A DNA stretch of 64,000 nt from UBA7672 sp047601145 (GCA_047601145.1 JASGJW010000001.1:558001-622000), one strand, 5' to 3'. Shown: positions 9,084-18,177, counted from the first letter of the stretch. Numbers and translations are program-made. The notes: generated by a model not told the origin, from the letters alone.

Positions 9084-10436
9084 TCAGGCGCGTTCAAGCC
9101 GCGCGATGTAGAAAACATCCGATTTCATGGGCTCTGCGACGTTTTCGTCCGCGCCTGTCACTACCTCGCCACGCCCCCCTGGCGCCGTGATGACATCGCC
9201 TTCATCCGTTAACGCGCCCTCGAAGCCTGGTATCTCGCGGGCCTCGACCTTAACCCGCCGCCAACTTCCCGAGGCGAGCGCCGCCGCGATCACGTCCCGT
9301 CCCTCTTCCGGCGCAGGCGTGCACACCGAATAGACCAGCCGCCCGCCCGGACGCAGCATCTCCCCCGCCGCCTCGACCAGTCTCGCCTGCACGCCCGGGA
9401 AGCGCGCGAGGTCCTTCGGATCGCGCCGCCACACGCCCTCGGGATGACGCCGCAGAATGCCCAGCGCCGAGCATGGCGCATCCAGCAGTACGCCATCCAG
9501 CTTCTCGGCCGGACGCCAGTTGCGCGCATCCATCTCGACGATCTCCATTGCCAGCTTCGCGCGCTCGGCATTCTCCCTGAGCCGCACGATCCGCTGCATG
9601 GAAATCTCGACCGCCGTCAGCTTCGCCCCCGCCGCCGCCAGCTGCATCGCCTTGCCGCCCGGCGCTGCGCAGAGGTCAGCCACGCGTTTGCCCGCCACAT
9701 CCCCCATCAGCCGCGCCGGCAGCGCCGCCGCCGCATCCTGCACCCACCAGGCGCCCTCGCCATATCCTGGCAGGACGCCAAGCCCCGTCGCGCTCGCCAG
9801 CCGCACCGACCCGCCCGGCAGCACGCGCCCGCCGAGCTTCTCCGCCCACACAGCGGCATCCTCACCCGGCTTCAGCGTGATATCGACCGGCGGCTCTTCA
9901 AGCTGCAGCGCCGCCATCGCCTCGGCGCGCTCAACGCCCAGCGCCGACTTCATCTTCGCCGCCATCCAGTCCGGCCAGGCCGACGTCACCGGCGCAGCCG
10001 CGAACGCCTCGGCCTCGCGCGCGGCCCGACGCAGCACGGCGTTGATCAACCCCCCGCCCCGCCGCGCCTCATGCCACTTGCCTGCCGCTTCGACGGTCGC
10101 CGACACCGCTGCATGATCGGCGACGCCCAGCATCCAGAGCTGCGCGCAACCCGCCCGCAGCAACGCCCGCACCTGCGGCTCGATATCGTCGAGCGGCCGG
10201 TCGAGCATGCCTCCCAGCGCCCAATCGATCTTGCCCACGCCACGCAGCGCTGCCCCGGCAATCGCCCGCGCAAACCCGCGATCCGCGCCTTCCAGCCGCC
10301 GGTACTCCCGGCTCTGGTCCATCGCCGTCTCGAGATCCGCCCCGCCATCCAGCGTCAGATGCAGCAACTCGCCAGCCGCCAGCCGCGACCGCCACCCAGC
10401 GGCTTCAGGTCTCTTCTGTTCAGGGGAACGCGCCAT
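9084..10436 (-). CDS. rsmB: 16S rRNA (cytosine-967 C5) methyltransferase
   Basis: 450 residues: an N-terminal NusB-like RNA-binding domain (about 10-140) and a C-terminal SAM-dependent RNA m5C methyltransferase domain. SAM-binding motif DLCAAPGGKAMQLA, catalytic-cysteine motif LLDAPCSALGILRRHPE and the second cysteine motif YSVCTPAPEE are all present. It methylates C967 of 16S rRNA. I use the ATG at 10436 (MARSPEQKRPEAAGWRSRLA); the frame runs on to 10658 through the htpX terminator and 3' end with no family-like sequence. Confidence 0.93.
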   Translation of the reverse strand: MARSPEQKRPEAAGWRSRLAAGELLHLTLDGGADLETAMDQSREYRRLEGADRGFARAIAGAALRGVGKIDWALGGMLDRPLDDIEPQVRALLRAGCAQLWMLGVADHAAVSATVEAAGKWHEARRGGGLINAVLRRAAREAEAFAAAPVTSAWPDWMAAKMKSALGVERAEAMAALQLEEPPVDITLKPGEDAAVWAEKLGGRVLPGGSVRLASATGLGVLPGYGEGAWWVQDAAAALPARLMGDVAGKRVADLCAAPGGKAMQLAAAGAKLTAVEISMQRIVRLRENAERAKLAMEIVEMDARNWRPAEKLDGVLLDAPCSALGILRRHPEGVWRRDPKDLARFPGVQARLVEAAGEMLRPGGRLVYSVCTPAPEEGRDVIAAALASGSWRRVKVEAREIPGFEGALTDEGDVITAPGGRGEVVTGADENVAEPMKSDVFYIARLERA

Positions 10437-10489
10437 GCGCGGCTGGTAGCGGCTCGGCGGCAATCTGGCCAGAGCCGCGCCTGAAACGG

Positions 10490-10518
10490 AAATGCCCGGC
10501 GCTGAGGGCCGGGCATTT
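10490..10518 (-). terminator. Terminator-like hairpin after htpX
   Basis: AAATGCCCGGC and GCCGGGCATTT form a perfect 11-bp stem with a 7-base loop, 25 bases past the htpX stop. A/T tracts at both ends could let it work in either direction; it lies just before the rsmB start. Confidence 0.7.
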
Positions 10519-10542
10519 CGCGTCAGATGAGAATTGAGAGGC

Positions 10543-11370
10543 CTATTCGACGCCTTCCATCTCGGCCGCCTGGCGGTGCAGGCGGGCGATGCGGCGTTCG
10601 GTCGGCGGGTGCGAGGCCGAGGGGCCGCGGCGCGGACCGTGAAGCGGGTCGATGACAAACATGTGGGCCGTGGCGGGCGAACGCTCGGCCAGCGGGTTGA
10701 GCAGCGAGGCGGTATGACGCTCGAGTTTCAGGAGCGCGTTGGCGAGGTTCACCGGCGCGCCGCAGATCTCGCCTGCCTGCTTGTCGGCGGCGTATTCGCG
10801 GGCGTGGCTCTGGCCGATGCGGGCGATCAGGCCCGCGACGATCTTGGAGACGCGCTTGCGCTGGCCGAGGGGATAGGCGAGCGAACCGAAAATGGTGGTC
10901 ATCACCGCCGCCAGCGCCGAGCACACGCCCATTGCCAGCGCATCGCCGCGCTTCACATGGGCGAGCTCGTGGGCCACCACGGCCGAAACCTCGGCGCGCG
11001 ACAGCGTCTTGAGCAGGCCGTCGGTCACGGCGATCGAGGCGTGGTTGGTGTCGCGGCCCGCGACGAAGGCGTTGGGCTGGAAGGCGTCGACGATGTAGGT
11101 GCGCGGACGCGGCATGTTGGCCCGCATGGCCAGCCGGTCGCAGTCGGCCACGAAGGCGCGGATCATCGGCGAGGCGTCGTCGGATCCGACTTCGCGGGCG
11201 TTATGGAGTTTTAGGACGATCTTCTCGGCGTACCAGAAGACGACCAGGTGGAAGGCCAGCGCGATCAGGGTTCCGACCAGCGCTCCTTCTCTTCCGGCAA
11301 TCGACCAGCCCACCGCCGCGAAAGCGAGGTGGATGACCAGCATCAGTCCTGCGGCTTTGAAATAGCTCAT
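10543..11370 (-). CDS. htpX: Zinc metalloprotease HtpX
   Basis: 275-residue M48-family inner-membrane protease that degrades damaged membrane proteins under envelope or heat stress. Two N-terminal membrane segments (about 5-50) are followed by the zinc motif VVAHELAHVKRGD and two further hydrophobic segments. REYAADKQAG supplies the third zinc ligand (Glu) region. The start at 11370 gives MSYFKAAGLMLVIHLAF, a normal HtpX N-terminus; the frame is open to 11442 but overlaps the divergent DUF1674 leader. It ends at an own hairpin. Confidence 0.93.
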   Translation of the reverse strand: MSYFKAAGLMLVIHLAFAAVGWSIAGREGALVGTLIALAFHLVVFWYAEKIVLKLHNAREVGSDDASPMIRAFVADCDRLAMRANMPRPRTYIVDAFQPNAFVAGRDTNHASIAVTDGLLKTLSRAEVSAVVAHELAHVKRGDALAMGVCSALAAVMTTIFGSLAYPLGQRKRVSKIVAGLIARIGQSHAREYAADKQAGEICGAPVNLANALLKLERHTASLLNPLAERSPATAHMFVIDPLHGPRRGPSASHPPTERRIARLHRQAAEMEGVE

Positions 11371-11471
11371 GGCGGCTCTCACACGAGGGTCGTCGTCCCC
11401 GAAGGGAAGGTTTGGTGATCTTGGTGAAAGCTTCCTTTCCAAACCGGAAAAAATTGGTGAACGTGACAGTC

Positions 11472-11738
11472 ATGACAAACGAAACGACTGCATCGGGAGC
11501 CGCGCGTGGCGCAGAAGACCCAGGGGCGGGTCCTGGGGCGGAAACCCCGATGGTTCCTGGCGCTGCGCCCGGCAAGGCGTTGAGCCCGGAGGCGATCCGC
11601 GCGCTCGAGGAGGCCGAGGCGCGACGCCAGGCCGCGCCCCGGCAGGAATTGCCTACCGAGATCAATGGCCGGCGCGAGGGCGAAGAGCCCACGCGCTATG
11701 GCGACTGGGAGAAAAAGGGCCTCGCTGTCGACTTCTAG
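11472..11738 (+). CDS. DUF1674 protein (SdhAF4-like succinate dehydrogenase assembly factor)
   Basis: An 88-residue protein whose low-complexity Ala/Pro/Glu N-terminus is followed by the diagnostic C-terminal motif PTRYGDWEKKGLAVDF. DUF1674 is the bacterial relative of eukaryotic SDHAF4/Sdh8, which binds flavinylated SdhA during complex II assembly; that role here is inference from the family. I chose Met 11472 (MTNETTASG). A TTG at 11412 in the same frame would add 20 residues and has a purine-rich GAAGGGAAGG upstream, so the start is uncertain. Divergent from htpX. Confidence 0.85.
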   Translation: MTNETTASGAARGAEDPGAGPGAETPMVPGAAPGKALSPEAIRALEEAEARRQAAPRQELPTEINGRREGEEPTRYGDWEKKGLAVDF

Positions 11739-11745
11739 GCCCGAT

Positions 11746-12720
11746 CTAGAGCCAGCCGCGCTTCTGCTCGTCGAGCCAGAGATGGGCCGCGCCGATCAGC
11801 GGCGCCGCCTCGGACGCAATCAGGCTGATCGGGATGGGTTTCATCATCCCCGTCCGGACGCCGCGCCTGTAGAACCGGTCGAGCGCGCCGCGCTCCCTGA
11901 GCCAGGGCTCGAGATGCTGGGAGACCCCGCCGGCCACGAAGGCCCCGCCCGTCGCAGTCGCGACCAGCGCCAGGTTGCCCAGCGAGGTCATGACCGCCCG
12001 CGCCCGGATGCGGCAGAATTCGGCGGCGACCGGATCGCCCGCCTGTGCTGCCGCGATCACCCCGGCCTGGTCGAGCGGCTTTGGCTTGAGACCCATCACT
12101 TCGAACAGCGCATCGCGCGTGTCGTTGAAGCCGACGCCAGCCGTGACCATTTCGTTGGACAGATAACCGTGTGCCGCCCGCATCTTCTCGCTGAGCTTCC
12201 ACTCGATCTCCGTCTCGGGCGTGAAGGCCTGATGCCCCCCTTCTCCGCCTAGCACGATCCAGCCCTGCTCGGACCATTTGAGCACGCCGATCCCGAACCC
12301 GGTTCCCGGCCCCCCGATGGCCAGCGACCCTTGCGGATCGGCTTTGCCTGGATGGATCACCCGGACCTGATCCCCCGCCAGCTCCGGCGCCGAGCGGGCC
12401 ATCGCCACGAAGTCGTTGACCGCAACGATCCGTTCGATCCCGAGCCGCGCCTTCACCGCCGCGAGATCAACGACCCATCCGCGATTGAGCAGCTCGACCT
12501 TCCCGTCCTCGACCACCCCCGCCAGCCCGAACGCCGCCGCGCCGGGCTTCGCGTTCGTCTCCACCAGAAACGCATCCAGCGCCGCCTCGAATGTCGGATA
12601 GTCGGCGCCCGGCCGCTTCCAGATGGCGGACAGCGCAATGCGCCCGCCCTCGGGACGCGCCAGCGCGAAGCGCACATTCGTGCCGCCCGCATCGCCTACA
12701 AGGATTGCACCCTCGCCCAT
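11746..12720 (-). CDS. glk: Glucokinase
   Basis: 324-residue Glk-type hexokinase that phosphorylates glucose with ATP. Visible signatures: phosphate-1 motif LVGDAGGTNVRFAL at residues 7-20, VAVNDFVAMARS with the catalytic Asp, GPGTGFGIG, and VLGGEGGHQAFTP. It ends 8 bases from the convergent DUF1674 gene. No other sugar-kinase-pathway genes are adjacent. The start at 12720 leaves a conventional N-terminus, MGEGAILVGDAGGTN. Confidence 0.95.
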   Translation of the reverse strand: MGEGAILVGDAGGTNVRFALARPEGGRIALSAIWKRPGADYPTFEAALDAFLVETNAKPGAAAFGLAGVVEDGKVELLNRGWVVDLAAVKARLGIERIVAVNDFVAMARSAPELAGDQVRVIHPGKADPQGSLAIGGPGTGFGIGVLKWSEQGWIVLGGEGGHQAFTPETEIEWKLSEKMRAAHGYLSNEMVTAGVGFNDTRDALFEVMGLKPKPLDQAGVIAAAQAGDPVAAEFCRIRARAVMTSLGNLALVATATGGAFVAGGVSQHLEPWLRERGALDRFYRRGVRTGMMKPIPISLIASEAAPLIGAAHLWLDEQKRGWL

Positions 12721-12806
12721 CGGCTGACTTAGACATGCGCCCGCGCACGCCGCAACAAGATATCATTCCACTGTATTCATTTGCGTTTCACGGACTGTGC
12801 GCCTAG

Positions 12807-13781
12807 GTGAGCCACATGGCTCACGACCACGCACACGCGCATGCCGGACATGGCCATGACCACAATCATGACCATGCGCACGACCACGCGCACGGCCACT
12901 CCCACGATCATGGCGGCGATGAGAAGAACGAAGTCCGCATCGGCATCGCCGCGCTGCTGACTGGCGGCTTCATGGGCGTGGAACTGGTTGGCGGCCTGAT
13001 GGCAGGCTCGCTGGCGCTGATCGCCGACGCCGGTCACATGCTGTCCGACTTCGGCTCGCTCGCGCTGGCATGGATCGGCTTCCGCATGGCCCGGCGTCCG
13101 GCCGATTCGCGGCGCACCTTCGGCTTCCGCCGCTTCCCCGTGCTCGCCGCCTTCGTCAACGGCCTCACGCTGTTCGCCATCGTGGTGTGGATCACCGTCG
13201 AGGCGGTGATGCGCCTGATGAACCCGCACCAGATTGAACCCAACCTGATGATGTGGGTCGCCGTCGCTGGCCTCCTGGTGAACATCGTGTCGTTCGCCGT
13301 GCTGCACGGCGCCGACCGCGACAATCTCAACGTCCGCGGCGCCCTCCTCCATGTGGCGGGCGACATGTTCGGATCCGTCGCGGCGATCGCAGCCGCGATC
13401 ATCATCATGTACACGGGCTGGCTGCAGGCCGACCCGCTCCTGTCGATCCTGGTCTCGCTGATCATCCTGAAATCAGCCTGGAGCCTCACCTTCGAAAGCG
13501 CGCATATCCTGCTCGAGGGCGCGCCCCACCATGTCGATCTTGACGCCGTGACGCACGACCTCGCCGGCAACATCGAGGGCGTTATCGACATCCATCACGC
13601 GCACCTCTGGTCGCTCGATGGCCGACGCTCGATGATGACGCTTCATGTCCGCATCCGCGAGGATGCGTCCGGCACTGGCGTCGTTGCGCAGATCAAGGCG
13701 CGGCTGCGCGAGAAGCACAATATCGGCCACGCCACCATCGAGATCGAGGGCGAGGACTGCGCCGGGGGCGATTGCGCCTGA
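12807..13781 (+). CDS. Cation diffusion facilitator, zinc/cobalt exporter (CzcD/ZitB family)
   Basis: 324 residues. The first 40 are an extreme His-rich cytoplasmic tail (HDHAHAHAGHGHDHNHDH and so on), followed by six membrane helices and a C-terminal cytoplasmic domain (MMTLHVRIREDA). The transport-site motifs HMLSDFGSLALAW (helix 2) and HVAGDMFGS (helix 5) keep the HxxxD metal ligands. It exports Zn2+ or related divalent cations by proton antiport. Translation probably starts at the GTG at 12807 (MSHMAHDHAH), although the next Met at 12816 is also possible. Confidence 0.92.
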   Translation: MSHMAHDHAHAHAGHGHDHNHDHAHDHAHGHSHDHGGDEKNEVRIGIAALLTGGFMGVELVGGLMAGSLALIADAGHMLSDFGSLALAWIGFRMARRPADSRRTFGFRRFPVLAAFVNGLTLFAIVVWITVEAVMRLMNPHQIEPNLMMWVAVAGLLVNIVSFAVLHGADRDNLNVRGALLHVAGDMFGSVAAIAAAIIIMYTGWLQADPLLSILVSLIILKSAWSLTFESAHILLEGAPHHVDLDAVTHDLAGNIEGVIDIHHAHLWSLDGRRSMMTLHVRIREDASGTGVVAQIKARLREKHNIGHATIEIEGEDCAGGDCA

Positions 13782-13787
13782 CCGCCG

Positions 13788-14327
13788 TTATGACGACGGC
13801 CGCTGGATCGTGCTGGCCAGATTCTGCGAGACCTGCCGGGCGTCGAACGCATTCACGTCCGATCCCTTCGGACCTTTTGCCATCACGATCTCGGCGTAGG
13901 CCTCGTAGCGGGTAACCTCGTCATAGCGGGACGGATACGACGTCCAGAACGGGTCCCAGGCGCCGACCCAGCCCCAACGCGGCGAGAAATACATGTAGGA
14001 GAAGCGCGGACCATAGAAGCCGCTACCCGTGCGCCGGATGGTGCTGTCCTTGTCGGTATCGCGGTTCACGACCGTGAAGACGTCATAGCCGTTCTGCAGC
14101 GTCAGCTCGGCCGCGCGATAGAGCAGATAATTCTCGACCGTCTCGCGATCGGTCATCGAGTTGCCCTTGAACGAGATGCGGTAGCGGTCGTTCTCGATCT
14201 TCGATTCCGCATAGCCGCGATCGTTGCTGTTGGCCGCTCCAGGCTGGTAGGGCGTCGGGCCGCTCGCGCACGCAGCAAGCAGGGCGGAGCTGGCGAGAAG
14301 CGCTGCAGCAAGTGCTTTCCTGAACAT
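13788..14327 (-). CDS. CC0125/CC1285 family lipoprotein
   Basis: 179 residues with a lipoprotein signal (MFRKALAAALLASSALLAAC, Cys at residue 20). The conserved core SKIENDRYRISFKGNSMTD, then RETVENYLLYRAAELTL, is the signature of a Caulobacterales lipoprotein family of unknown function. It is probably outer-membrane anchored. I used the ATG at 14327; the frame upstream is not signal-like. It is convergent with the cation exporter gene, 6 bases apart. Confidence 0.85.
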   Translation of the reverse strand: MFRKALAAALLASSALLAACASGPTPYQPGAANSNDRGYAESKIENDRYRISFKGNSMTDRETVENYLLYRAAELTLQNGYDVFTVVNRDTDKDSTIRRTGSGFYGPRFSYMYFSPRWGWVGAWDPFWTSYPSRYDEVTRYEAYAEIVMAKGPKGSDVNAFDARQVSQNLASTIQRPSS

Positions 14328-14396
14328 TGGGTCGCCTCCTTGGGGCGTAGGTCTGCAGTCTTTGAGATAGTGAGCCGCAGATGAACGCCAATGCAA

Positions 14397-14427
14397 CAGG
14401 CCGGCCCGCGTTGAGCGAACCGGCCTG
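14397..14427 (-). terminator. Hairpin after the aldehyde dehydrogenase gene
   Basis: CAGGCCGG pairs with CCGGCCTG across a 15-base loop, about 30 bases past the dehydrogenase stop. Only a short T-rich stretch follows on the minus strand, so terminator function is probable rather than certain. Confidence 0.5.
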
Positions 14428-14458
14428 AATTAATCTACGTTTCACATGAGCCCTTGGA

Positions 14459-15889
14459 TCAGGCGGTCGCGAAACCGAACACCGACTTGGTCTCGAGGAA
14501 TTCGTGGATGCCGGCTTCGCCCCATTCGCGGCCATTGCCCGACTGGCGGTAGCCGCCGAAGGGCATGGTCTGATCCGAGCCCGCGCCGTTGATGTGCACC
14601 ATACCGGTGCGCAGCTGGTTGGCGACCTTCTGGGCGTGTTCCTGGTTGCCCTGGACGTAGCCGGAAAGGCCATAGACCGTGTCATTGGCCATTGCGATCG
14701 CCTGCTCTTCGGTGTCGTACGGCAGGATGCAGAGCACCGGTCCGAAGATTTCTTCCACGGCGATGGTCATGTCGTTGCGCACGTCGGCGAAGACGGTCGG
14801 CTTCACATAGTAGCCGCGGTTGAGACCGTCCGGACGGCCAAGACCGCCGGTGACGAGCGTCGCGCCTTCCTCGATGCCTTTCTTGATGAGGCCCTGGATC
14901 TTGTTCCACTGGGCCTCGGAAACGACCGGACCGATAGCGCCCTTCTCGGCCGTTGCCGGGTCCTGCACCTTCACGGTTTCAGCAGTCGCTTTTGCGATCG
15001 CCTTGGCTTCCTCGTTCTTGGCGCGCGGCACGAACATGCGTGACGGCGCGTTGCAGCTCTGGCCCGTGTTGGTCATCATCTGCATGACGCCCGACTTCAC
15101 GGCCTTCTGGAGGTCGGCGTCGTCGAGCACGATGTTGGCCGACTTGCCGCCGAGTTCCTGCGCGACACGCTTCACCGTAGGCGCCGCGGCTTGCGCCACG
15201 AGCACGCCCGCACGGGTCGAGCCGGTGAACGACATCATGTCGACGTCCGGGTGAGCCGACAGCGCCGCGCCCACGCCCGGGCCATCGCCGTTGACGAGGT
15301 TGAACACGCCCTTCGGCACGCCGGCCTCATGCATGATCTCGGCGAAGATGATGGCGTCGACCGGCGCGATTTCCGACGGCTTCAGCACCATCGTGCAGCC
15401 GGCGGCGATCGCCGGGGCGACCTTGCAGGCGATCTGGTTCTGCGGCCAGTTCCACGGCGTGATGAAACCGCAAACGCCGATCGGCTCTTTGCGGATCAGG
15501 TGCTTGCCGCGGCGCTCCTCGAACTCGAACGTGCGGAGGTAGGCTGCGGCCTGCATGATGTGGCCAAGGCCCGAGGGCGCCTGCGCGGCCTGAGCGAGCC
15601 AGCCGGGCGCGCCCATCTCTTCGGAGATCGCAGCGGCCATGTCGCCGAGGCGCTTCTGGTAAGCAGCGGCGATCTTGTCGAGGAGTTCGGCGCGGTACTC
15701 TTTCGTGGTTGCGGCAAAGGCCGGGAATGCGGCCTTGGCGGCGGCGACGGCCTTGTCCACATCGGCCTTGGAACCGATGGAAATCCGGCAATAGGCCTCT
15801 TCGTTGGCCGGGTTGATCACGTCCAGCGCGCGCGGCGTGACGGGATCGACCCACTCGCCGTTGATGTAGAATTTCAGGTAATCGCGCAT
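14459..15889 (-). CDS. Aldehyde dehydrogenase family protein, NAD(P)-dependent
   Basis: 476 residues, normal for the family. Cofactor region FITPWNWPQNQ and VLKPSEIAP; general-base Glu in AQELGGKSANIVLDD; nucleophile cysteine in NTGQSCNAPSRM (about residue 279); C-terminal EEIFGPVLCILPYD. It oxidises an aldehyde to the carboxylate. The substrate cannot be told from sequence, and the neighbours give no pathway. I start at Met 15889 (MRDYLKFYINGEW); the frame extends to 15922. Confidence 0.93.
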   Translation of the reverse strand: MRDYLKFYINGEWVDPVTPRALDVINPANEEAYCRISIGSKADVDKAVAAAKAAFPAFAATTKEYRAELLDKIAAAYQKRLGDMAAAISEEMGAPGWLAQAAQAPSGLGHIMQAAAYLRTFEFEERRGKHLIRKEPIGVCGFITPWNWPQNQIACKVAPAIAAGCTMVLKPSEIAPVDAIIFAEIMHEAGVPKGVFNLVNGDGPGVGAALSAHPDVDMMSFTGSTRAGVLVAQAAAPTVKRVAQELGGKSANIVLDDADLQKAVKSGVMQMMTNTGQSCNAPSRMFVPRAKNEEAKAIAKATAETVKVQDPATAEKGAIGPVVSEAQWNKIQGLIKKGIEEGATLVTGGLGRPDGLNRGYYVKPTVFADVRNDMTIAVEEIFGPVLCILPYDTEEQAIAMANDTVYGLSGYVQGNQEHAQKVANQLRTGMVHINGAGSDQTMPFGGYRQSGNGREWGEAGIHEFLETKSVFGFATA

Positions 15890-16061
15890 GGGTTTCTCCC
15901 TATCGACATCCGGCCAGAACATGGGGGTCTGGCTCTAGATAGTCGATGTTTCCATGCTTGGGGAGGGCTATCGGGGGAGCGCCCGGCCTGGGCCAAATGA
16001 GGGGTGGACGTTTCAACCAGCACCGAATCCTCGCAGGATACAATCTCGGTTGGAGGGCAGG

Positions 16062-16505
16062 ATGAAACGGACTGTAGCCCTTTGCGTGGCGGCAATTGGA
16101 TGGGCCGCGTCGGGCTCGGCTCAGCCTGCTGCATCAGGATCGCTGACGGGCCCGTTCGTCCTCGTCCAAGCCAACCATCACGCCGCCTATCTCCTGTCCG
16201 GGATGCAAAAGGGCGCAGAGCCTGATGCTGTCGAAGCGTGGCTCTGGACAGTCTATGGCGATCACGCGCTGGCGATCGCAACAACCTATCGCTGCGCGCG
16301 TGAAACGCTAGAGACGCACAGGTCCGAAACCTACCTGAAGGGCGCGCAAACAGAAGGCGGACCGATGCTGAACCCGCCGGTTCAACCCAACCCTCTCAAC
16401 GGTTTCGGCGCATCGCTCAGGCTGGCGTGTGACGCGAACGGCGTAGCCTCGGCGCGGACGTTCCCGACGCTTGCCGAAGCGCTCGCCTACACGACCGCGC
16501 TCTAG
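16062..16505 (+). CDS. Hypothetical secreted protein
   Basis: 147 residues starting with a Sec signal (MKRTVALCVAAIGWAASGSA), preceded by GGAGGGCAGG. The mature part has one or two Cys and no recognised domain (TGPFVLVQANHHAAYLLSG; YRCARETLETHRSETY). I do not recognise the family. Probably periplasmic. The open frame begins at 15954 but the first 36 codons do not look coding. Confidence 0.65.
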   Translation: MKRTVALCVAAIGWAASGSAQPAASGSLTGPFVLVQANHHAAYLLSGMQKGAEPDAVEAWLWTVYGDHALAIATTYRCARETLETHRSETYLKGAQTEGGPMLNPPVQPNPLNGFGASLRLACDANGVASARTFPTLAEALAYTTAL

Positions 16506-16564
16506 GCTTCCCCTCCGATCATGGGGACACAAATGCCTGCGATCAGGACGCTCCGAAGAGTTCC

Positions 16565-17032
16565 CTATTTGCGCAGCAGCAACTCGATCGGGTTGCCCTC
16601 ATTGTCTGCCACCATCGCATAGCTGAGACCTTCGCCCGACTTGTTGACCTTGCCGCCCTTGCCGCCGGCCGCGACGATCGCTGCGATCGCCTTGTCCATG
16701 TCGGGAACTTCGAGGATCAGGGCCGCCATCGAGACGGGCTTCTCGGCCTTGTCGCGGCGGGTCGCGATCACGATCGGGGTCGACTTGGCGGCCTTGGCCG
16801 CGTCAGGGGTCGCGCCCGTGTTGATGACGATCTCCTTGAACGTCGCCGTATCCACGGGCCGGCGCGTCTCGGACATGCCGAACGCCTTTTCGTAGAACTT
16901 GGCCGTCGCCTCGACATCGACTGCGAGCACGCGGATCGAGCGCACGGTGATGCCGGTCTCCTGCGCGATGGCAGGAGCTGCAGCGGCAAGCCCGCCCAGC
17001 GCGATGCAGGCGGCGGCGATGATGGCTTTCAT
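16565..17032 (-). CDS. Exported VOC-superfamily (glyoxalase-like) protein
   Basis: 155 residues: Sec signal peptide (MKAIIAAACIALGGLAAAAP AIA-Q) and then one glyoxalase/bleomycin-resistance-type betaalphabetabetabeta fold (VLAVDVEATAKFYEKAFGM ... NEGNPIELLLRK). VOC proteins are metal-dependent lyases, dioxygenases or binding proteins. Export is unusual for the superfamily; the metal ligands cannot be assigned with confidence. Single gene. Confidence 0.8.
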   Translation of the reverse strand: MKAIIAAACIALGGLAAAAPAIAQETGITVRSIRVLAVDVEATAKFYEKAFGMSETRRPVDTATFKEIVINTGATPDAAKAAKSTPIVIATRRDKAEKPVSMAALILEVPDMDKAIAAIVAAGGKGGKVNKSGEGLSYAMVADNEGNPIELLLRK

Positions 17033-17129
17033 GGATATCTCTCCCCTTGGCGTGTCCGTACCTGCGGATCAGCCTTGGGGGCATCAGGACACTTCGGAGG
17101 CGCCCCGGCAAGTCAGAATGGGAGTATGC

Positions 17130-17492
17130 TCAGAACAGCGGCTGTTGTGGCAGCTCGACCCGCTTGAACGTGATACGGCCGACCTCGTTCAGCATCGTGT
17201 TCTTGTCGACGAAGGAGCGAACGGTGGTCGACAGCGGCTGGCCGTTCTCGTCGATGGTGAACAGCTTGAAGCGCTGCTTGTCGACGGCCTCGATCCGGTA
17301 TCGGCCGGTCTGGGTCACCGGGTCGGTCGCGACGCCACGAATCTCCATCCGGTTACGGGTCATGTAGGACCCGTCCGTGTTGAACACAGCCGTGATCTCG
17401 CCCTTAACATCGCCTGACGAGGTATCCGCGCGCCACTCACCAACGAGGATGCGCGAAAAGCTTGCCGGCTTGGGCTTTCCGCCAAAGAACAT
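17130..17492 (-). CDS. Hypothetical lipocalin-like small protein
   Basis: 120 residues (MFFGGKPKPASFSRILVGEW ... VELPQQPLF). Alternating strands with GEW at the start and repeated short beta segments (EITAVFNTDGSYMTRNRMEI, GRYRIEAVDKQRFKLFTI) suggest a small beta-barrel of the lipocalin/DUF-like kind. No signal peptide. Function unknown. It is divergent from the GFA-type gene. Confidence 0.65.
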   Translation of the reverse strand: MFFGGKPKPASFSRILVGEWRADTSSGDVKGEITAVFNTDGSYMTRNRMEIRGVATDPVTQTGRYRIEAVDKQRFKLFTIDENGQPLSTTVRSFVDKNTMLNEVGRITFKRVELPQQPLF

Positions 17493-17651
17493 TCTCTAGT
17501 CCCTTCAGGAGGCATGCCAGCACAGCCGGGGGCATGGGCCAACTGCCTCGGACAGTTCCTAGGGGTTCGGACAACCCATGAGAAAACCGCCATACGCATG
17601 GTTAGTCTCGCATGGCAATCTTACCGCGAGGTTGAATCTTACGGAACGTCC

Positions 17652-18099
17652 ATGAATTCCATCACCGGCGGCTGCCAATGCGGGAGGGTGCGCTACGCCC
17701 TTCATGTCGACCGGGTCGAGAAGCCCCATGTCTGCCATTGCCGCATGTGCCAGCGGGCGACGGGCGGGGTTTTCGCAGCCCTCGCCGGATGCGCGAAGCA
17801 GAACCTCGAATGGACAAAGGGCGCGCCCGCCATGTTCGCCTCGTCCAACCTCGCAACCCGCGGCTTCTGCCGGGACTGCGGCACGCCCCTCACCTTCGCC
17901 TACAACACGCCCGAGGCGCGCATTTACGTGACCATCGGATCGCTCGATGACCCGGAGCTGGCCGGCATCGAGATCCAGTACGGGCTCGAAATCGAAGGTC
18001 AGCTGGGTCGAGTTCTGTCAGGACGTGGCAGGCGAGGTAACCGGCGACAGCCCGGCCGCTCAGGAATTCTTCGCCTCGATGAAGAGCAACCAGGCCTGA
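17652..18099 (+). pseudogene. GFA/CENP-V family zinc protein, frameshifted near its 3' end
   Basis: Starts MNSITGGCQCGRVRY at 17652 and keeps the zinc cysteines of the glutathione-dependent formaldehyde-activating (GFA) fold: GGCQCG, CHCRMCQRATG and FCRDCGTPL. After IEIQYGLE (about residue 113) the frame breaks. As it stands, it continues as Arg/Gly-rich sequence to a stop at 18161. Removing one A from the AAA at 17989-17991 restores SKVSWVEFCQDVAGEVTG and ends at TGA 18097-18099, giving a normal 148-residue protein. It is either a recent inactivating single-base insertion or a sequencing error; the catalytic part is intact, so partial function is possible. Confidence 0.85.
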
Positions 18100-18102
18100 A
18101 GT

Positions 18103-18119
18103 CTTACCCAGACCTTACC
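18103..18119. promoter_or_regulatory. CTTACC direct repeat, 11-bp period, upstream of coaBC
   Basis: CTTACC occurs at 18103 and 18114, 11 bases apart, about 60-75 bases upstream of the coaBC start. It could be tandem half-sites of a response-regulator-type activator, or chance. The GFA-type gene's original 3' end is immediately to its left. Confidence 0.3.
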
Positions 18120-18177
18120 TGGACCCCGCCGATCCACCCGCCCGGCTTGGTGCAATCCTGACCAAGATTCACTATCT

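Noticed and set aside
9006..9212. 68-residue plus-strand ORF upstream of and into rsmB
   Set aside because: Overlaps the 3' end of rsmB antisense, no ribosome binding site, no protein-like pattern.
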